From Odobenus rosmarus divergens (Eukaryota; Chordata; Mammalia; Carnivora; Odobenidae): 64,000 nt of DNA. A program made the translations under genes and the position numbers. The stretch lies in NCBI RefSeq assembly GCF_000321225.1, contig NW_004450562.1, positions 691,048 through 755,047 on the forward strand. Direction: 5' to 3'. The notes under the pieces are model-generated. The model was not told where the DNA came from and ran no database searches. It saw only the letters and a program-made list of their open reading frames with translations. The first letter of the stretch is position 1. Every line of letters begins with the position of its first letter. This document shows positions 24,754 to 35,356 of the stretch, in pieces.

Positions 24754-25989
24754 CAGAGCCGTGTGTATTACCTGTACAGTATTTGCATTCCACACACGGA
24801 ACGGTTTGGAGAAGCACTTTTTAATACTTTCGTGACCGTGTTGACCCCGTCTCTTGTATCTTGTATCTTTATCCCTAGTACTGTAACTGCCAATCTGTCC
24901 GTGTAAGCTGGGGTCTGTGGCAACTCTTACCCTGTATTGCATTTCACAAGTGTCTGGAGGGATGGAGAGGTACTTGAACAAGTTACTTTCACTTGTCCTG
25001 CTGGATTTTAAAAAATAGAAAAGAATCTCTAAACTACTGTTTCATGTAGATTGCTTAAAAAGAATCCTCCCTTGTTTCTCTAATGCTTTTCTAGCTCTTT
25101 GACATGATAGCTGAAGGCATGGAATTTACAGGGCCTGGCAAACAGGGCACGAGGAAGTCACTCGTGTATTGTGATGGTATGTGCAGGAAAACGGGAAAAG
25201 ATCAATCCTTGCAGTGAACTTGGTTCAATGTTGTCCAACCAGAAAGCATGAAAACATCCCTGGGGATGCTCGACGCTTAATTGTGCAAAGGAAGAAGCAC
25301 TGTGTTGACCTTGCAGTGTCATCAAGTGCAAATTTGATGTAATAATCTATTAGGACATGGAACAGTGTCTGACCTTGAAAGGACCAGCATGAAAGCAGCC
25401 GCCAGCTCTGAATCTTGACCTGAAATGCATTTGCACCGGGGCGGCGGCGGTGGGGGGGGTGCCTGTCATAGTTGCTGGCTTGCCTTAGAGAGCCATTTCT
25501 AGCTGAAGACACCAGAATAGAACTCAAAAGTCCTGGAAATACCCAGCAGGCTAATAAGAAGGACCATCATCATTTTGTTTCATGTGCCAAGGCCTGCTCA
25601 TATTTTGGAGCATTGAGGAAGAGACCGCAGGTGAGTCAGTGACTCTGTTTACAGAAACATGTGAGAGGAGGAGTTTGGAAGAAGAGCTTCATCATGACCT
25701 TAGGCAGGAAACATTAAGAGAAAAACAAGGTCCAGTGCCCTTCTGGGAAAGGCCAGCACCTTGGGTTTTCCTGCTCTGCTTTTGGGTCATCACTTTGCCG
25801 TCTCTGGCTCTGTGCTGTGATCAGAGTCATAATTACATTCTCCATAGGCCAATTTTAATTAACTCTATGATTAATTAGGGTCAGTTAGCCAAACTAGTAA
25901 CCTCTTTGTCTAGCCTTGATTTACAATGCAGAGTGGACTGCCGACCTTTAAAAAAAGTTAACTGAATACACAGAAAAGCTCCCTGTGAG

Positions 25990-25997
25990 TGTAAATA
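25990..25997 (+). promoter_or_regulatory. Candidate Pumilio response element in ARHGEF3 3'UTR
   Basis: The octamer TGTAAATA is a perfect match to the PUM1/PUM2 consensus UGUANAUA, on the sense strand of the 3'UTR. An 8-base match can occur by chance in a UTR of this length, so this is only a candidate. Confidence 0.4.
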
Positions 25998-26576
25998 TTA
26001 AGGATGACCTGTGCAAAATTATTCCCACACCAGCACTAGTAGTAATGATTCTAAATTATTGCCAAAAAGTTATTTTTAATCTTCTGTGTCTTTCAAGTTT
26101 ACAGAGAGCAGTAAATGCTATGTTATCATTTTATTATGTACATCTAACATGTGCATTCAAAGAAGCTGTGTGACAAGATGTATCAATATAAAAACAAGGT
26201 AATATTACTTATTTTTCAAAAATGAAAAAATATTGTGGTCAATTTTACCCTGTAAAACATATTTCTGTATTTATAGATTTTAAACATGGTGAATTTTTTT
26301 TTCTATTATGAGTTTATTTAAAATTGCTTTGTTTCTCAAATTGTTACTGATTTAGCAAGTGAGTGAACTGCTGCAGATAGAAGCAGACATAAGCTGAGAA
26401 CCGATGTTTAATGGTGGAGGAAAGAGTGAATCATTCTCTGCAGGAGCCATCGGCCACTTTGGTCAGTGTGTTGAGACAAGAGGTCCGTTAAGTGCTGGCC
26501 TATGGGAAGAAAGTGAATGTTTTGATGAAATGAATGTTTTTGTATAATGGCCTTAAATTTTTCTGGAAGCATTTCA

Positions 26577-26582
26577 AATAAA
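26577..26582 (+). terminator. ARHGEF3: Poly(A) signal AATAAA of ARHGEF3
   Basis: AATAAA in the context TTTCAAATAAATTACATT, the first canonical hexamer after the stop codon that is placed at a plausible distance. A GT-rich stretch (CTTCGTTGTGTACAGTATGTG) follows about 20 to 40 bases on, as expected for a cleavage and polyadenylation site near 26,600. Confidence 0.85.
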
Positions 26583-27007
26583 TTACATTAAAATGTCACC
26601 TTCGTTGTGTACAGTATGTGCCCAACAAATGTCAAATTTCAGCTATCTTCCTGGGAGGTTCTTTCTGGAATTTTTGCTTGTTGTGCCCAAATACAAACTC
26701 TAAAATAGGGTGCAGGTTGAAATAAATGCTTCAATTTGATCTATCACAACTTTTGCAGAACTATTTCTAAGATCTATTTTTTCAAGTATTCTCTATTCAT
26801 TCACTTATTCACTTACTCATGTTTAACCACTGTATCTTGAATCTGTACTGTGTGGAAAGTCATAATTGTGATAGAAAAAGAGTATTGAATCTCACTGCTA
26901 GGATAGGTGACTGTTGAGAAACTTGAGACCAAATAGTAGAAGGCAAATTCCACTTTGAAATTCTTACTGGAAATTCATGCCACTTTTTCTTTAATTAAAA
27001 TAGTTTT

Positions 27008-27200
27008 GGGGTGCCTGGGTGGCTCAGTCAGTTAAGCCTCTGCCTTTTGCTCAGGTCTGATCCCAGGGTCCTGGGATTGAGCCCCGCATTGGGCTCCCTG
27101 CTCAACGGGGAGCCTGCTTCTCCCTCTCCTCCCTGCTCATGCTCTCTCTCACTATCTCTGTCTCTCTCTCTCAAATAAATACAAAATCTTTTAAAAAAAT
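27008..27200 (+). mobile_element. Carnivore SINE, first of a tandem pair
   Basis: Head ggggtgcctgggtggctcag. The target TTAGTTTT-like sequence appears before it (ATAGTTTT, 27,000), between the pair (27,203) and after the pair (27,401), so two SINEs used the same site. Confidence 0.93.
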
Positions 27201-27210
27201 TGTTAGTTTT

Positions 27211-27398
27211 GGGGCAGCTGGGTGGCTCAGTCAGTTAAGGTACAACTCTTGATTTTGGCTCAGGTCACAATCTCAGGGTTGTGGGATTGAGCCCCACATC
27301 AGGCTCTGTGCTCAGCAGGGGAGTCTGCTTGAGATTCTCCCTCTACCCCTCCCCCCCCCGTCTCTCGCTCTAAAAATAAATAAATCCTTAAAAAAATG
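27211..27398 (+). mobile_element. Carnivore SINE, second of a tandem pair
   Basis: Head ggggcagctgggtggctcag, with a different body ('cacaatctcagggttgtggg') from the first, so it is a separate insertion and not a duplication. Confidence 0.92.
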
Positions 27399-27430
27399 GT
27401 TAGTTTTATTCCTCCAAAAAGTAGTCTTCA

Positions 27431-27599
27431 TTTTTTTTTTTTAATTTTATTTATTTGGAGGGGAGGAGAGAGAGAATCTTAAACAGGCTCTACGTTGAGT
27501 GTGGAGCCCAGTGCAGGGCTGGATCCCAGGGCCCTGAGATCATGACCTGAGCCGAAACCAAGAGTCAGATGCTTAACCAACTGAGCCACCCAGGCGCCC
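27431..27599 (-). mobile_element. Carnivore SINE
   Basis: T-rich start and head complement ending ctgagccacccaggcgcccc. Imperfect target duplication: aaaaagtagtcttca before, caaaaggtggtcttta after. Confidence 0.92.
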
Positions 27600-29442
27600 C
27601 CAAAAGGTGGTCTTTAGATGAAAAGGCTAAATACTTGTCACCAATTCTCAGTAGCAGGGTGGCTCAATAAGGCCAGTAGGTAGTCTCATCTTTGTAATAA
27701 CCTCTCACCATTTTCTTTAACATGCTGCTAATTCTAAGATTAGTCAAGAGACTCACATAAATGTAAGTCCATCTTTTTTCCCCAAATGAAAACTCACTCC
27801 TCTCATTCTCTTCTTTCTCCTCCTTCCTTTCCATCCTCCTTGTCCTTCTTCAGTCTTCAGTGCCTCTTCGGATGCTCCATCCACCTCTCACTGCCATGGT
27901 TGTACTGACTTTGATCCAGGAGGCTGCATCCCTAGCAGTATACTGACATGTTGCGGGTTAGTAGATGACTGAGGGCTAAATGGTTTTCTTCAGTCTATTC
28001 TCAAGACATTACTTTACACATAACTAGATGTAATCCTTGCAGTTAAAAGGAGAAGTCATAAGCAAAGAAGAGTCAGAACCAGCAATTTTGTGCAAAATTA
28101 GAGTGTGGTTTCAGCTTCTGGTTGTGGTCACTACCAGTGACTGCTTTCATTTCCATTCCTGGCACAGTCTCCAGCAGCTGAGAAGGCAAGACTCTTCATT
28201 ACAACAGGGTTATTTTCACAAAGTCTCTGGGTACAGGAAACTGCAACCCACTGTCTTGGAGAGCAAGCTGTTCAACTTTCCATTTACATTCTGTCTCTGT
28301 CCACCTTTTACTAATTCTCCAAAAGCCTGAGGACTCTCGGGGAGATTTGATCACACAGTTCTACGTGGGCTGTTTTCCCCACCTGATTCCCCTTGGTATT
28401 GCAGAAATCCCATGCCAGACACCCCTTCTCACTGAGGCAGTTGGCTCATTAAACTGATGCTATCTTTGTTTATTGACAGAATGCTGGAATTATGGTATTG
28501 AAAGGGAATTTGAAGAGGGTGCCTCAAACCCAAACCCTCCAGAAGGAATCCGAAGATCATGAAGATTTAACACCTTGCCCATAGGAACACACAATGAGAA
28601 AAGGTGACTGTACTCACTGCACCTACTGGGCCTTATGCAAAGAAGCACAAAACAATCACAGCTCATAGTGTCACATCTCCTTCCTCCGGGCTTGGTTAGC
28701 ACATTAGTCAGCTATGTAGATCCACCCAGACTAAGCGCTTCTTCAACTGACCTGGAAAGCGTAGCAAGGAATTAGAAACCATGCTCTGTATCTTTGAGAA
28801 CTGATCATCTAGTTCAGGAAACCGGAGGGGCATTCCAAATGACTTGTCCATTTACACATAGGTGTTCACACACAAACACACCTAAATGTTAATGAACTGT
28901 GATACTCATCTGTGAAAGGTTTGAAGAATATCATCCTGCAGGTGTTGTATTCAGTGTATTTGTTTCCCTGTCTGTGAAGGGACACTTTAAGCCCTCAGGC
29001 CATTTAAAAAGTGAGATGGTGAATGTGAAATCACTTTGAAAATGAGTAAGAGCTAATGGTTTTCATTGTTGTTATTTAATACTTTAAATTTACATGCAGT
29101 GTTAGAAAATTTCTCAGAAGTATGGGATTGGTCTATTTCATTCATTGTACTGCATGATTGGAAGAGGGGTGAGTGGTCTTCTCAATCCAGCAAATCTGTA
29201 TTTTTTCTTTGGTGTTTTCCTTTCCACAATTTTCTGGGTTTTTTTTCTTTCAGGAACCCCAGAAAGAGAGATTTTGAACTTTGTGGATTTGATCTCTTAT
29301 TCCTGATCGGTTTTCAAATATTCTTATCCCTTTATTCCTACTTTTTATTTCCTTGTATTTTGTTCTCTCTCAGGGAGACTTACTTGTCTTTATCTTATAA
29401 CCCTTCTATTAATTTGGGGAGAAGGTTAGCTATCACAGTTTT

Positions 29443-29762
29443 TTTTAAAGATTTTCTTTTGGGGAGCCTGAGTGGCTCAGTCAGTTAAAATTCTGACTTT
29501 GGATTTTGGCTCAGGTCTTGATCTCAGGGTCATGAGATCAAGCCCCATGTCGGGCTCCACGCTCATCGGGGAGCCTGCTTGGGAGTCTCTCTCCGTCTCC
29601 CTCTGCCCTCCCACTCCCCATGCTCTCTCTCTCATATAAATAAATCTTTAAAAAATTTTTTTTTATTTTTTAAGTAACCTTGACACCCAGCATGGGGCTT
29701 GAGCTCACAACCCCGAGATCAAGAGTCATGTGCTCTACCGACTGAGCCAGCCAGGCACCCCA
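29443..29762 (-). mobile_element. Short-type carnivore SINE split by another SINE
   Basis: The T-rich head (29,443 to 29,460) is separated from the rest (from about 29,658, 'aagtaaccttgacacccagc' to 'gccagccaggcacccc') by the + strand SINE. Target duplication ATCACAGTTTT at 29,432 and 29,763. This subtype lacks the CT-rich body of the longer SINEs. Confidence 0.88.
29461..29657 (+). mobile_element. Carnivore SINE nested in a SINE
   Basis: Full-length head ggggagcctgagtggctcag through the ATAAATAAATC tail, inserted in the A-tail of the opposite-strand SINE. Confidence 0.9.
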
Positions 29763-29801
29763 ATCACAGTTTTATTGCTAAATTTTTTCCCCTTTTTCTT
29801 T

Positions 29802-30012
29802 TTTTTTTTAAAGGAAGCTTGCTTTTTTTTTAAGATTTATTTATTTATTTGACAGAGACATCAAGAGAGGGAACACAAGCAGGGGCAGAGGGAGAGGGAG
29901 AAGCAGGCTTCCCACTGAGAAGGGAGCCCATCACGGGGCTCGATCCCAGGACCCTGGGATCATGACCTGAGCCGAAGGCAGATGCTTAGTGACTGAGCCA
30001 CCCAGGAGCCCC
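29802..30012 (-). mobile_element. Carnivore SINE
   Basis: Long T-rich start, 'gacagagacatcaagagagg', ending ctgagccacccaggagcccc. The target appears to be a CCCTTTTTCT run found on both sides (29,790 and 30,015). Confidence 0.92.
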
Positions 30013-30680
30013 TTTTCCCTTTTTCTATCATTGTTCCTATTCTTAGAGTTATCTTGTTCTTGTTTAGTGAAAGCCGTATCTTCTCTAAACTAAAGGGCAT
30101 CATAGTTCTGTTGAGTTTTTCTTCTTGCATTGTTTGTTCATCTGAGGATAATAATAGTAATTTATAGGATTTGGGGGAGGATTAAAGGAGCTAATATATC
30201 CAAGGATGCAATGCCAGATATCTTCGTTTACCTCTCCAAAGCCACTCTCTAACCTGATCCTTCCTTTAATGTGCCTGCAGCACCTGCATGTACTTCATCA
30301 ATGGGCTCTCTTGCTAGTAGCTTCCGGCCAAAGGGAAGTGCTTGTGTAACATCAGAGAGGGGAGCAGGTGAGGTTAGAGTATTTCTTCCCCCCTGCTCTC
30401 TCAAAGAATTGCCTTGGTCCAACTGCATCTCTTGACATGAAGTCACAACTCCCCTCAAGGAGTCCTCTCTGAGTTCCCATTAAGTTTGCCAGCCTAGGAG
30501 GGTACCAACACTACTGTCACTAGCCCTAGGAGACTGCATTGTCCCTATACCCTGCCCACAAGTGCATAAAGTCCCCTTATGAAGTCCTCCTTGAATTAAC
30601 CTAATTTGCATCTGCTGCAGAGCCTGCTATGCCCCTGACAGATACTGGTGGCTGACATAAACACTACATTACATGTGCTA

Positions 30681-30705
30681 TCATCATCATCATCATCATC
30701 ATCAT
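30681..30705. repeat. (ATC)n microsatellite
   Basis: Eight ATC units in a row. Confidence 0.95.
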
Positions 30706-30834
30706 TGTTATTCCACCATCTGTATTCTATTTTCACATGTTGTGGTTCAAGGATACAAAGATCTTGCGGAATCATCAAAGATGGATTTTGTGTTTCTGTT
30801 TCTTATTGTGGTGATGGATTGTTTTCTGAGAAAA

Positions 30835-32820
30835 AACATGAAAATCTATTTCAAAAACAAAAGCAAAATAAAGACTTTTTCAGACATACCAAAGCCAAAA
30901 GAGTTCGTAACCAGCAGACCGATACTACAAGAAATGTTAAAGGACCTTCTTTCAATGGAAGAAAAATGACACCAGATGGAAATATGGATCCACACAGCAG
31001 AAGAAAGGGCACTGAAAATGCAATTATGTGGGAAAATAGGAAATGCGTTTCTTCTTGTTTAAATCTCCTTAAAGTAATGAGTTCTAGCTATTCTGGAATA
31101 ACAAGGACTAGCTTTACCTTTTCATCTGAAACAACAACAACAACAAAAAAAGACAACATATATGAAACTGTGGTTTTGAAGACACCGGACATCAGACATT
31201 GAAGAACAGTGGCCCTAAGAGAGGGAGAGCAAAGGAGTGAGCCTTGTGATTGCTCCAGCTTATGGTCTCAAGAGGGTTTTCAGGCAGCAGTGCAGAGAGT
31301 GGAAACCACTCACCAGTCAGTGGAGACTGAGTCAAGGGAACTCACTAAGTGGAAGAGATGGAGCTGAGAGTTCAGGGAGACCAAGGCAGCCATGATTTAG
31401 AGAAGGGAGCAATGCCTAGGGGGAGAACAGTGGTGGTCTGCAGAGCGACCCCCTCAGGTGCTCAGCTGAGTACTCATCAGCGCACACATGTGGAGAAACT
31501 ACCCAAGCGTGGGGGAAACTATCAAAAAGGATTAGAGGGAACTCACACAGTGCTGGGAATAGGGCCTGTTCCCACAAACCACACCAGAAGAATATCATAA
31601 TTGAGTAAAGGACTCAGAAGGGCCTACTTTTGGTAGTGGGGAATAATTAACTCTACAGTAAACACAACTCTGGTTTCCACTTAACAAGCCTTAAAAGAAA
31701 GGCTGAAAAGGATCAACCATTTCCAAGTAACTTAACTGCACCCCAGAACAAAACTCATTTATAGGACTACAAAATTATCCAGCATCTAGCAGGGTAAAAT
31801 TCACAGTGCCTGACATCTAATCAAGGGCTATAAGGCATGCAGGAAAGTACAACCCATAGTGAAGAAAAAAAATATTAAAGCCAATTGAAACCAACCCAGA
31901 CCTGACACCAATGTTAGGATTAAAAGGTATAACTGTGTCCCATATTTTTAATGTTAGGTGGAGAAGTGAAAAATATGAAAAAAAAAATCCAAATCTAACT
32001 TCTAGAGATGCAAACTACCATGTATGAGATGAAAGATACACTGGATGAGATTAATAGCTGATTACACATTGCAGGAAAAAAAATCAGTGATATAAACTAT
32101 TAGCAACATTAACTACTCACCATCAAATACAAAAGATAATTTTTTAATGAAAAAAGCATCAGTGTGTCACAAGACAAACATAAGTGTCCTAATATTCATG
32201 TAATTGGAGTCTCTAAAGGAACAGAGAGGAGACAGAAAAAATATTTGAAGAAATAATTGCAAATATCTTTCCAAACTTGATAAAACTATCACCCACAGAT
32301 CCAACAAGCTTAATAAACACCACACATAAGAAACAATAAAACTACGAGGCATATCATAATCAAATTGTTCAAAACCAGTGATAAAAGCTAGCTCAGTTGG
32401 TAAAGCATGCAACTCTTGATCTCGGGATTTTAAGTTCGAGTCCCACATTGGGTGTAAAGTTTACTTAAAAATGAAATCTTTAAAAGAAAATAAAGCAATA
32501 AAGAGAAAACCTGAAAAAGTAGCCAGTGGAAAAAGACATGTTAGGTACAAAAGAACAAAGTTAAAGATAACAAAAGATTTCTCATTGGAAACAAGGCAAC
32601 CAAGAACACGGTGAGTGATATCTTTAAAATACTGAAAGAAAAATAACTGAACCTGGAATTCTATACCCAGTGAAAAGATCTTTCAAAAGCAAAATAAATT
32701 CTTTCCAAACATAAAAAAGCTGAAAGAATACATTACCAGGAGACCAAAACTACAAGAAATTTCAAAAGAAGTCCTTAAGGCAGAAGGAAAATGATACTAA
32801 TGGTTGATTTCACATTCAAA
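30835..32820 (+). mobile_element. Old L1 5' region (L1M class), broken
   Basis: Two blocks of the same old L1 5' segment are seen, near 30,850 to 31,010 ('aataaagactttttcagaca', 'aagaaatgttaaaggacctt') and near 32,650 to 32,800 ('aattctatacccagtgaaaa'). Between them are other 5'UTR-like blocks such as 'ggcatgcaggaaagtacaac' at 31,833 and 'gtggggaataattaactc' at 31,637. ORF1 is not recognisable. Subfamily and exact limits are uncertain. Confidence 0.65.
32387..32490 (+). mobile_element. Short-type carnivore SINE, 5'-truncated
   Basis: 'ctcagttggtaaagcatgca', 'gagtcccacattgggtgtaa', then an A-rich tail. It lacks the first bases of the head. Confidence 0.8.
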
Positions 32821-32830
32821 AAATTAGTCA

Positions 32831-33032
32831 GGGGCACCTGGGTGATGCAGTCAGTTAAGCATCAGACTCTTGGTTTTAGCTCAGGTCCTGATCTCAGGGT
32901 CATGAGATCAATCCCCACACTGAGCTCCACTCTCAGTGGGGAGTCTGCTTGAGATTCTCTCTGCCTCTGCCTCTGCCACTCCTGCTCATGATCTCCCTCT
33001 CTCTCTCAAATGAATAAATAAATCTTAAAAAG
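32831..33032 (+). mobile_element. Carnivore SINE
   Basis: Head ggggcacctgggtgatgcag. Target duplication aaattagtca (32,821) and aaattagaca (33,033). Confidence 0.93.
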
Positions 33033-33046
33033 AAATTAGACAATGT

Positions 33047-33245
33047 GGGGCACCTGGGTGGCTCAGTCAGTTAATCGCTCAACTCTTGATTTCAGCTGAG
33101 GTCATAATCTCAGGGTTGTGGGATCAAGCCCTGCAACCGGCTCCATGCTCAGTGGGGAGTCTGCTTAGGATTCCCTCCCCCTCCTTCTGCACTCCCCCCA
33201 CCTCACACTCGCACGACACACTCTCAAATAAATAAAATCTTTCAA
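33047..33245 (+). mobile_element. Carnivore SINE
   Basis: Head ggggcacctgggtggctcag, 14 bases after the previous SINE. Target attagacaatgt before, attagttaatgt after. Confidence 0.93.
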
Positions 33246-33625
33246 AAAATTAGTTAATGTAATTCATCAGATTTTAAAAGGGGAACACATGGTCATTCTA
33301 ATCGTAGAAAAGTATTTGGCAAAATCCAATATACATTCCTGATTTAAAAAAACAAAAACAAAAAAAACTTCCAGCAAACTAGGAATACAAGGAAATGTTC
33401 TCAATCTGATAAAGGATATCTATCAAACTAAAACTAGCATCATAATGCTGAAGACTGAATGCTTTCCCCCTAAGATGAGGAACAAGAGAAGGACAATTCC
33501 TATTTATTATTGTACTGGAAGTCCTAGCCAGTGCAACAAAGCAGGGAAAATAAGTAGAAGGCAGCTCAATTGGAAAGGAAGAAGTAAAATTGTCTTTATT
33601 CACAAATAATATCATCCATGTAGAA

Positions 33626-33812
33626 TTTTTTCCCAAATTAATAGAGCTTTTATTGCATCTTTAAAATATCATAAATAAGTCTGAAAAATCATCCACCATC
33701 TTGCTGTTTCTGTAGCTGAGCAGCATAGATCTTATTCATCAGCCTGCTAAACTGTTCCTTTTTCAGAAACATAGATACCATCTAAAAATTTTCTGATATC
33801 CTTGATATATTT
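33626..33812 (-). pseudogene. RPL9P: RPL9 processed pseudogene, 3' end only
   Basis: Read on the - strand it encodes the last residues of ribosomal protein L9 (KDIRKFLDGIYVSEKGTV), then an in-frame TAG where the parent has Gln, then QADE and the normal TAA. The 3'UTR follows with its AATAAA-type signal (GATGCAATAAAAGCTC) and a short A-run, written as TTTTTT at 33,626 to 33,631. There is no intron trace, it is 5'-truncated, and it sits inside an L1 ORF2, so it is an L1-mobilised mRNA copy. Flanks atgtagaat and atggaatat look like a worn target duplication. Parent assigned from memory of the RPL9 tail, not by alignment. Confidence 0.88.
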
Positions 33813-34268
33813 TATGGAATATACAGAAAAGCTACTAAAATGTTTAAATTCAAGTTTGCAGGACATAAGATGTACAGAATTCAATTGTGTTTCTATATGA
33901 TAGTAAGGAACAATGAGGCATTGAAATTAAAACCAGAATACCATTTATATTATCATAAAAATATGAAAAACATGGAGATAAAACTAAGAAAAGATTTACA
34001 AAATCTGTACACTGAAAATTTTAAATACTGATGACAAAAATTAAAGAATACCTAAATGAATGAAAAAAGTATACCATGTTCATGGATTGGAAGACTCAAT
34101 ATTGTTAAGATGTCTGCTCTCCCCAGAATGAATCCATAGATTTAACACAATGCAAATCTGAATCTATTGGACTGTTTTCTAGAAATTGGCAAGCTGATTC
34201 TAAAATTCATATGAAAATCTAAGAGATCTTGAATAGCCAAAACAACTCTGTAAAGATTAACAAAGTTG

Positions 34269-34502
34269 ACGAACCATGAGAGATGATGGACTCTGAAAAA
34301 CAAACTGAGGGTTCTAGAGGGGAGGGGGGTGGGGGGATGGGTTAGCCTGGTGATGGGTATTAAAGAGGGCACATTCTGCGTGGAGCACTGGGTGTTATGC
34401 ACAAACAATGAATCATGGAACACTACATCAAGAACTAATGATGTAATGTATGGTGATTAACATAACAATAAAAAAATTTTAAAAAGCAAAAAAAAAAAAA
34501 AA
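34269..34502 (+). mobile_element. Young carnivore L1 3' end inserted in old L1
   Basis: Short 5'-truncated 3'UTR ('ggggtggggggatgggttag', 'gcactgggtgttatgcacaa', 'taatgtatggtgattaacat') with a poly(A) tail. Target duplication of 17 bases with one mismatch: AAAGATTAACAAAGTTG at 34,252 and AAAGATTAACGAAGTTG at 34,503. Confidence 0.95.
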
Positions 34503-34540
34503 AAAGATTAACGAAGTTGGAAGACTTAGCCAAAACTTAC

Positions 34541-34654
34541 AGGGCACCTGGCTGGTTCAGTCAGTGGAGCATGCAACTCTTGATCTCAGGGCTGTGAGTT
34601 CATGTCCCACACTGGGTGTAGAGATTACTTAAATAAAATCATTTTTTAAAAAAT
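34541..34654 (+). mobile_element. Short-type carnivore SINE in old L1
   Basis: Head agggcacctggctggttcag, 'cccacactgggtgtagagat', A-rich tail. Perfect duplication CCAAAACTTAC at 34,530 and 34,655. Confidence 0.93.
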
Positions 34655-34794
34655 CCAAAACTTACTATAAAGCTACAACATCCAAAACAGAGTAGTTGGT
34701 ATAAAGATAGACAGTCAATAGACCCAAATAGAGTCCAGAAGTTTAACCAAACATATGGTCAATTGATTTTCAACAAAAATGTGAAGGCATTTCA

Positions 34795-34880
34795 GTGCAA
34801 AAGGATAGTTTTGTCATCAGTGTTTTGTGCTAGGACCTCCAGTACAATATTAAATAGGAGTTGTGAGAGTCTCTTGCTGA
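34795..34880 (-). mobile_element. Inverted L1 ORF2 fragment
   Basis: Just after the + strand ORF2 ends, a block reads in reverse as L1 ORF2 (complement 'cctatttaatattgtactgg'). It may be an inverted segment of the same element. Confidence 0.6.
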
Positions 34881-35356
34881 GGCAACCCTCTCCCCACCAA
34901 GAGATACTAGAGTAACAGGTGGTACTGGCAAGAGAGACTCTGCCACCACAAGTGGCCAGCCTAGGAAGTGTCTTTGTTCCCATGGGCTTTAGAGTCACCT
35001 CCTCCACCCAAAGACACCTGGTGGTCCAGCCTGGGAAACACTCTCTACCTGCTTAGCACCAGCAAGAACCAGTGGGAGCCCTATCAGCACCAGAAATTTC
35101 ATCACTCTGAAAATTAACCTGCCCTTGGAACCACAGTCCCCCAAATTGGACTGAGACCTGCATGCCAAACGTAAACAGAATCACGGCCTGCTAAAATAAG
35201 ATATTTAAATAGCACCCATCCTCCCAACATAATACTACTAATAATAAAAATAATAATGATAATGATAATAAAAAGCCTAGGATGCAATTAAAAAAGACCT
35301 TTTTTTCCATAAAAAAACAGGAAAATTACAACTTGAATAAGAAAAGATCATCAATT

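Larger units (their letters stand above)
1..26602 (+). other. ARHGEF3: ARHGEF3 gene, 3' part (partial at left edge)
   Basis: Eight coding exons read in order on the + strand give one continuous protein of 436 residues plus stop (1,311 coding bases, phases consistent at every junction). Known family facts: human ARHGEF3/XPLN is 526 residues, a Dbl-family GEF that activates RhoA and RhoB but not RhoC, and its N-terminal part inhibits mTORC2. By length, this window starts near residue 91 of that protein, so the alternative promoters, alternative first exons and N-terminal region lie to the left. All seven introns are GT-AG. One downstream AATAAA defines the likely mRNA end. Recognition rests on protein stretches such as KRRDSKLWSETFDVC, DLWNFLDIPRSRLVKYPLLL and ERMEQTDSSCGNSR. 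Confidence 0.97.
24754..26602 (+). other. ARHGEF3: ARHGEF3 3' untranslated region
   Basis: Runs from the stop codon to shortly after the first good AATAAA, about 1.85 kb, close to what I recall for the human transcript. Unlike its flanks it contains no recognisable SINE, L1 or MIR, as expected for a constrained UTR. The second half is AT-rich with scattered ATTTA-like and U-rich stretches. A G-rich patch lies at 25,437 to 25,463 and a Pumilio-type octamer at 25,990. Confidence 0.85.
33250..34790 (+). mobile_element. Old L1 ORF2 part with three nested insertions
   Basis: Recognisable ORF2 blocks: 'aaaagtatttggcaaaatcc', 'tattgtactggaagtcctag', 'tgcaggacataagatgtaca', 'catggattggaagactcaat', 'acatatggtcaattgatttt'. 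It is interrupted by the RPL9 pseudogene (33,626), an L1 3' end (34,269) and a SINE (34,541). Frames are destroyed. Confidence 0.85.

Noticed and set aside
24507..24981. Antisense open frames over the last ARHGEF3 exon
   Set aside because: Shadows of the coding strand; no start or splice context.
29066..29488. 140-codon open frame rich in Phe and Leu
   Set aside because: Composition follows T-rich DNA, the end runs into a SINE, and there is no splice or promoter context.
30648..31202. 184-codon open frame with a Ser run
   Set aside because: The Ser run comes from the ATC microsatellite, and the rest is old L1 5' non-coding sequence. No family resemblance.
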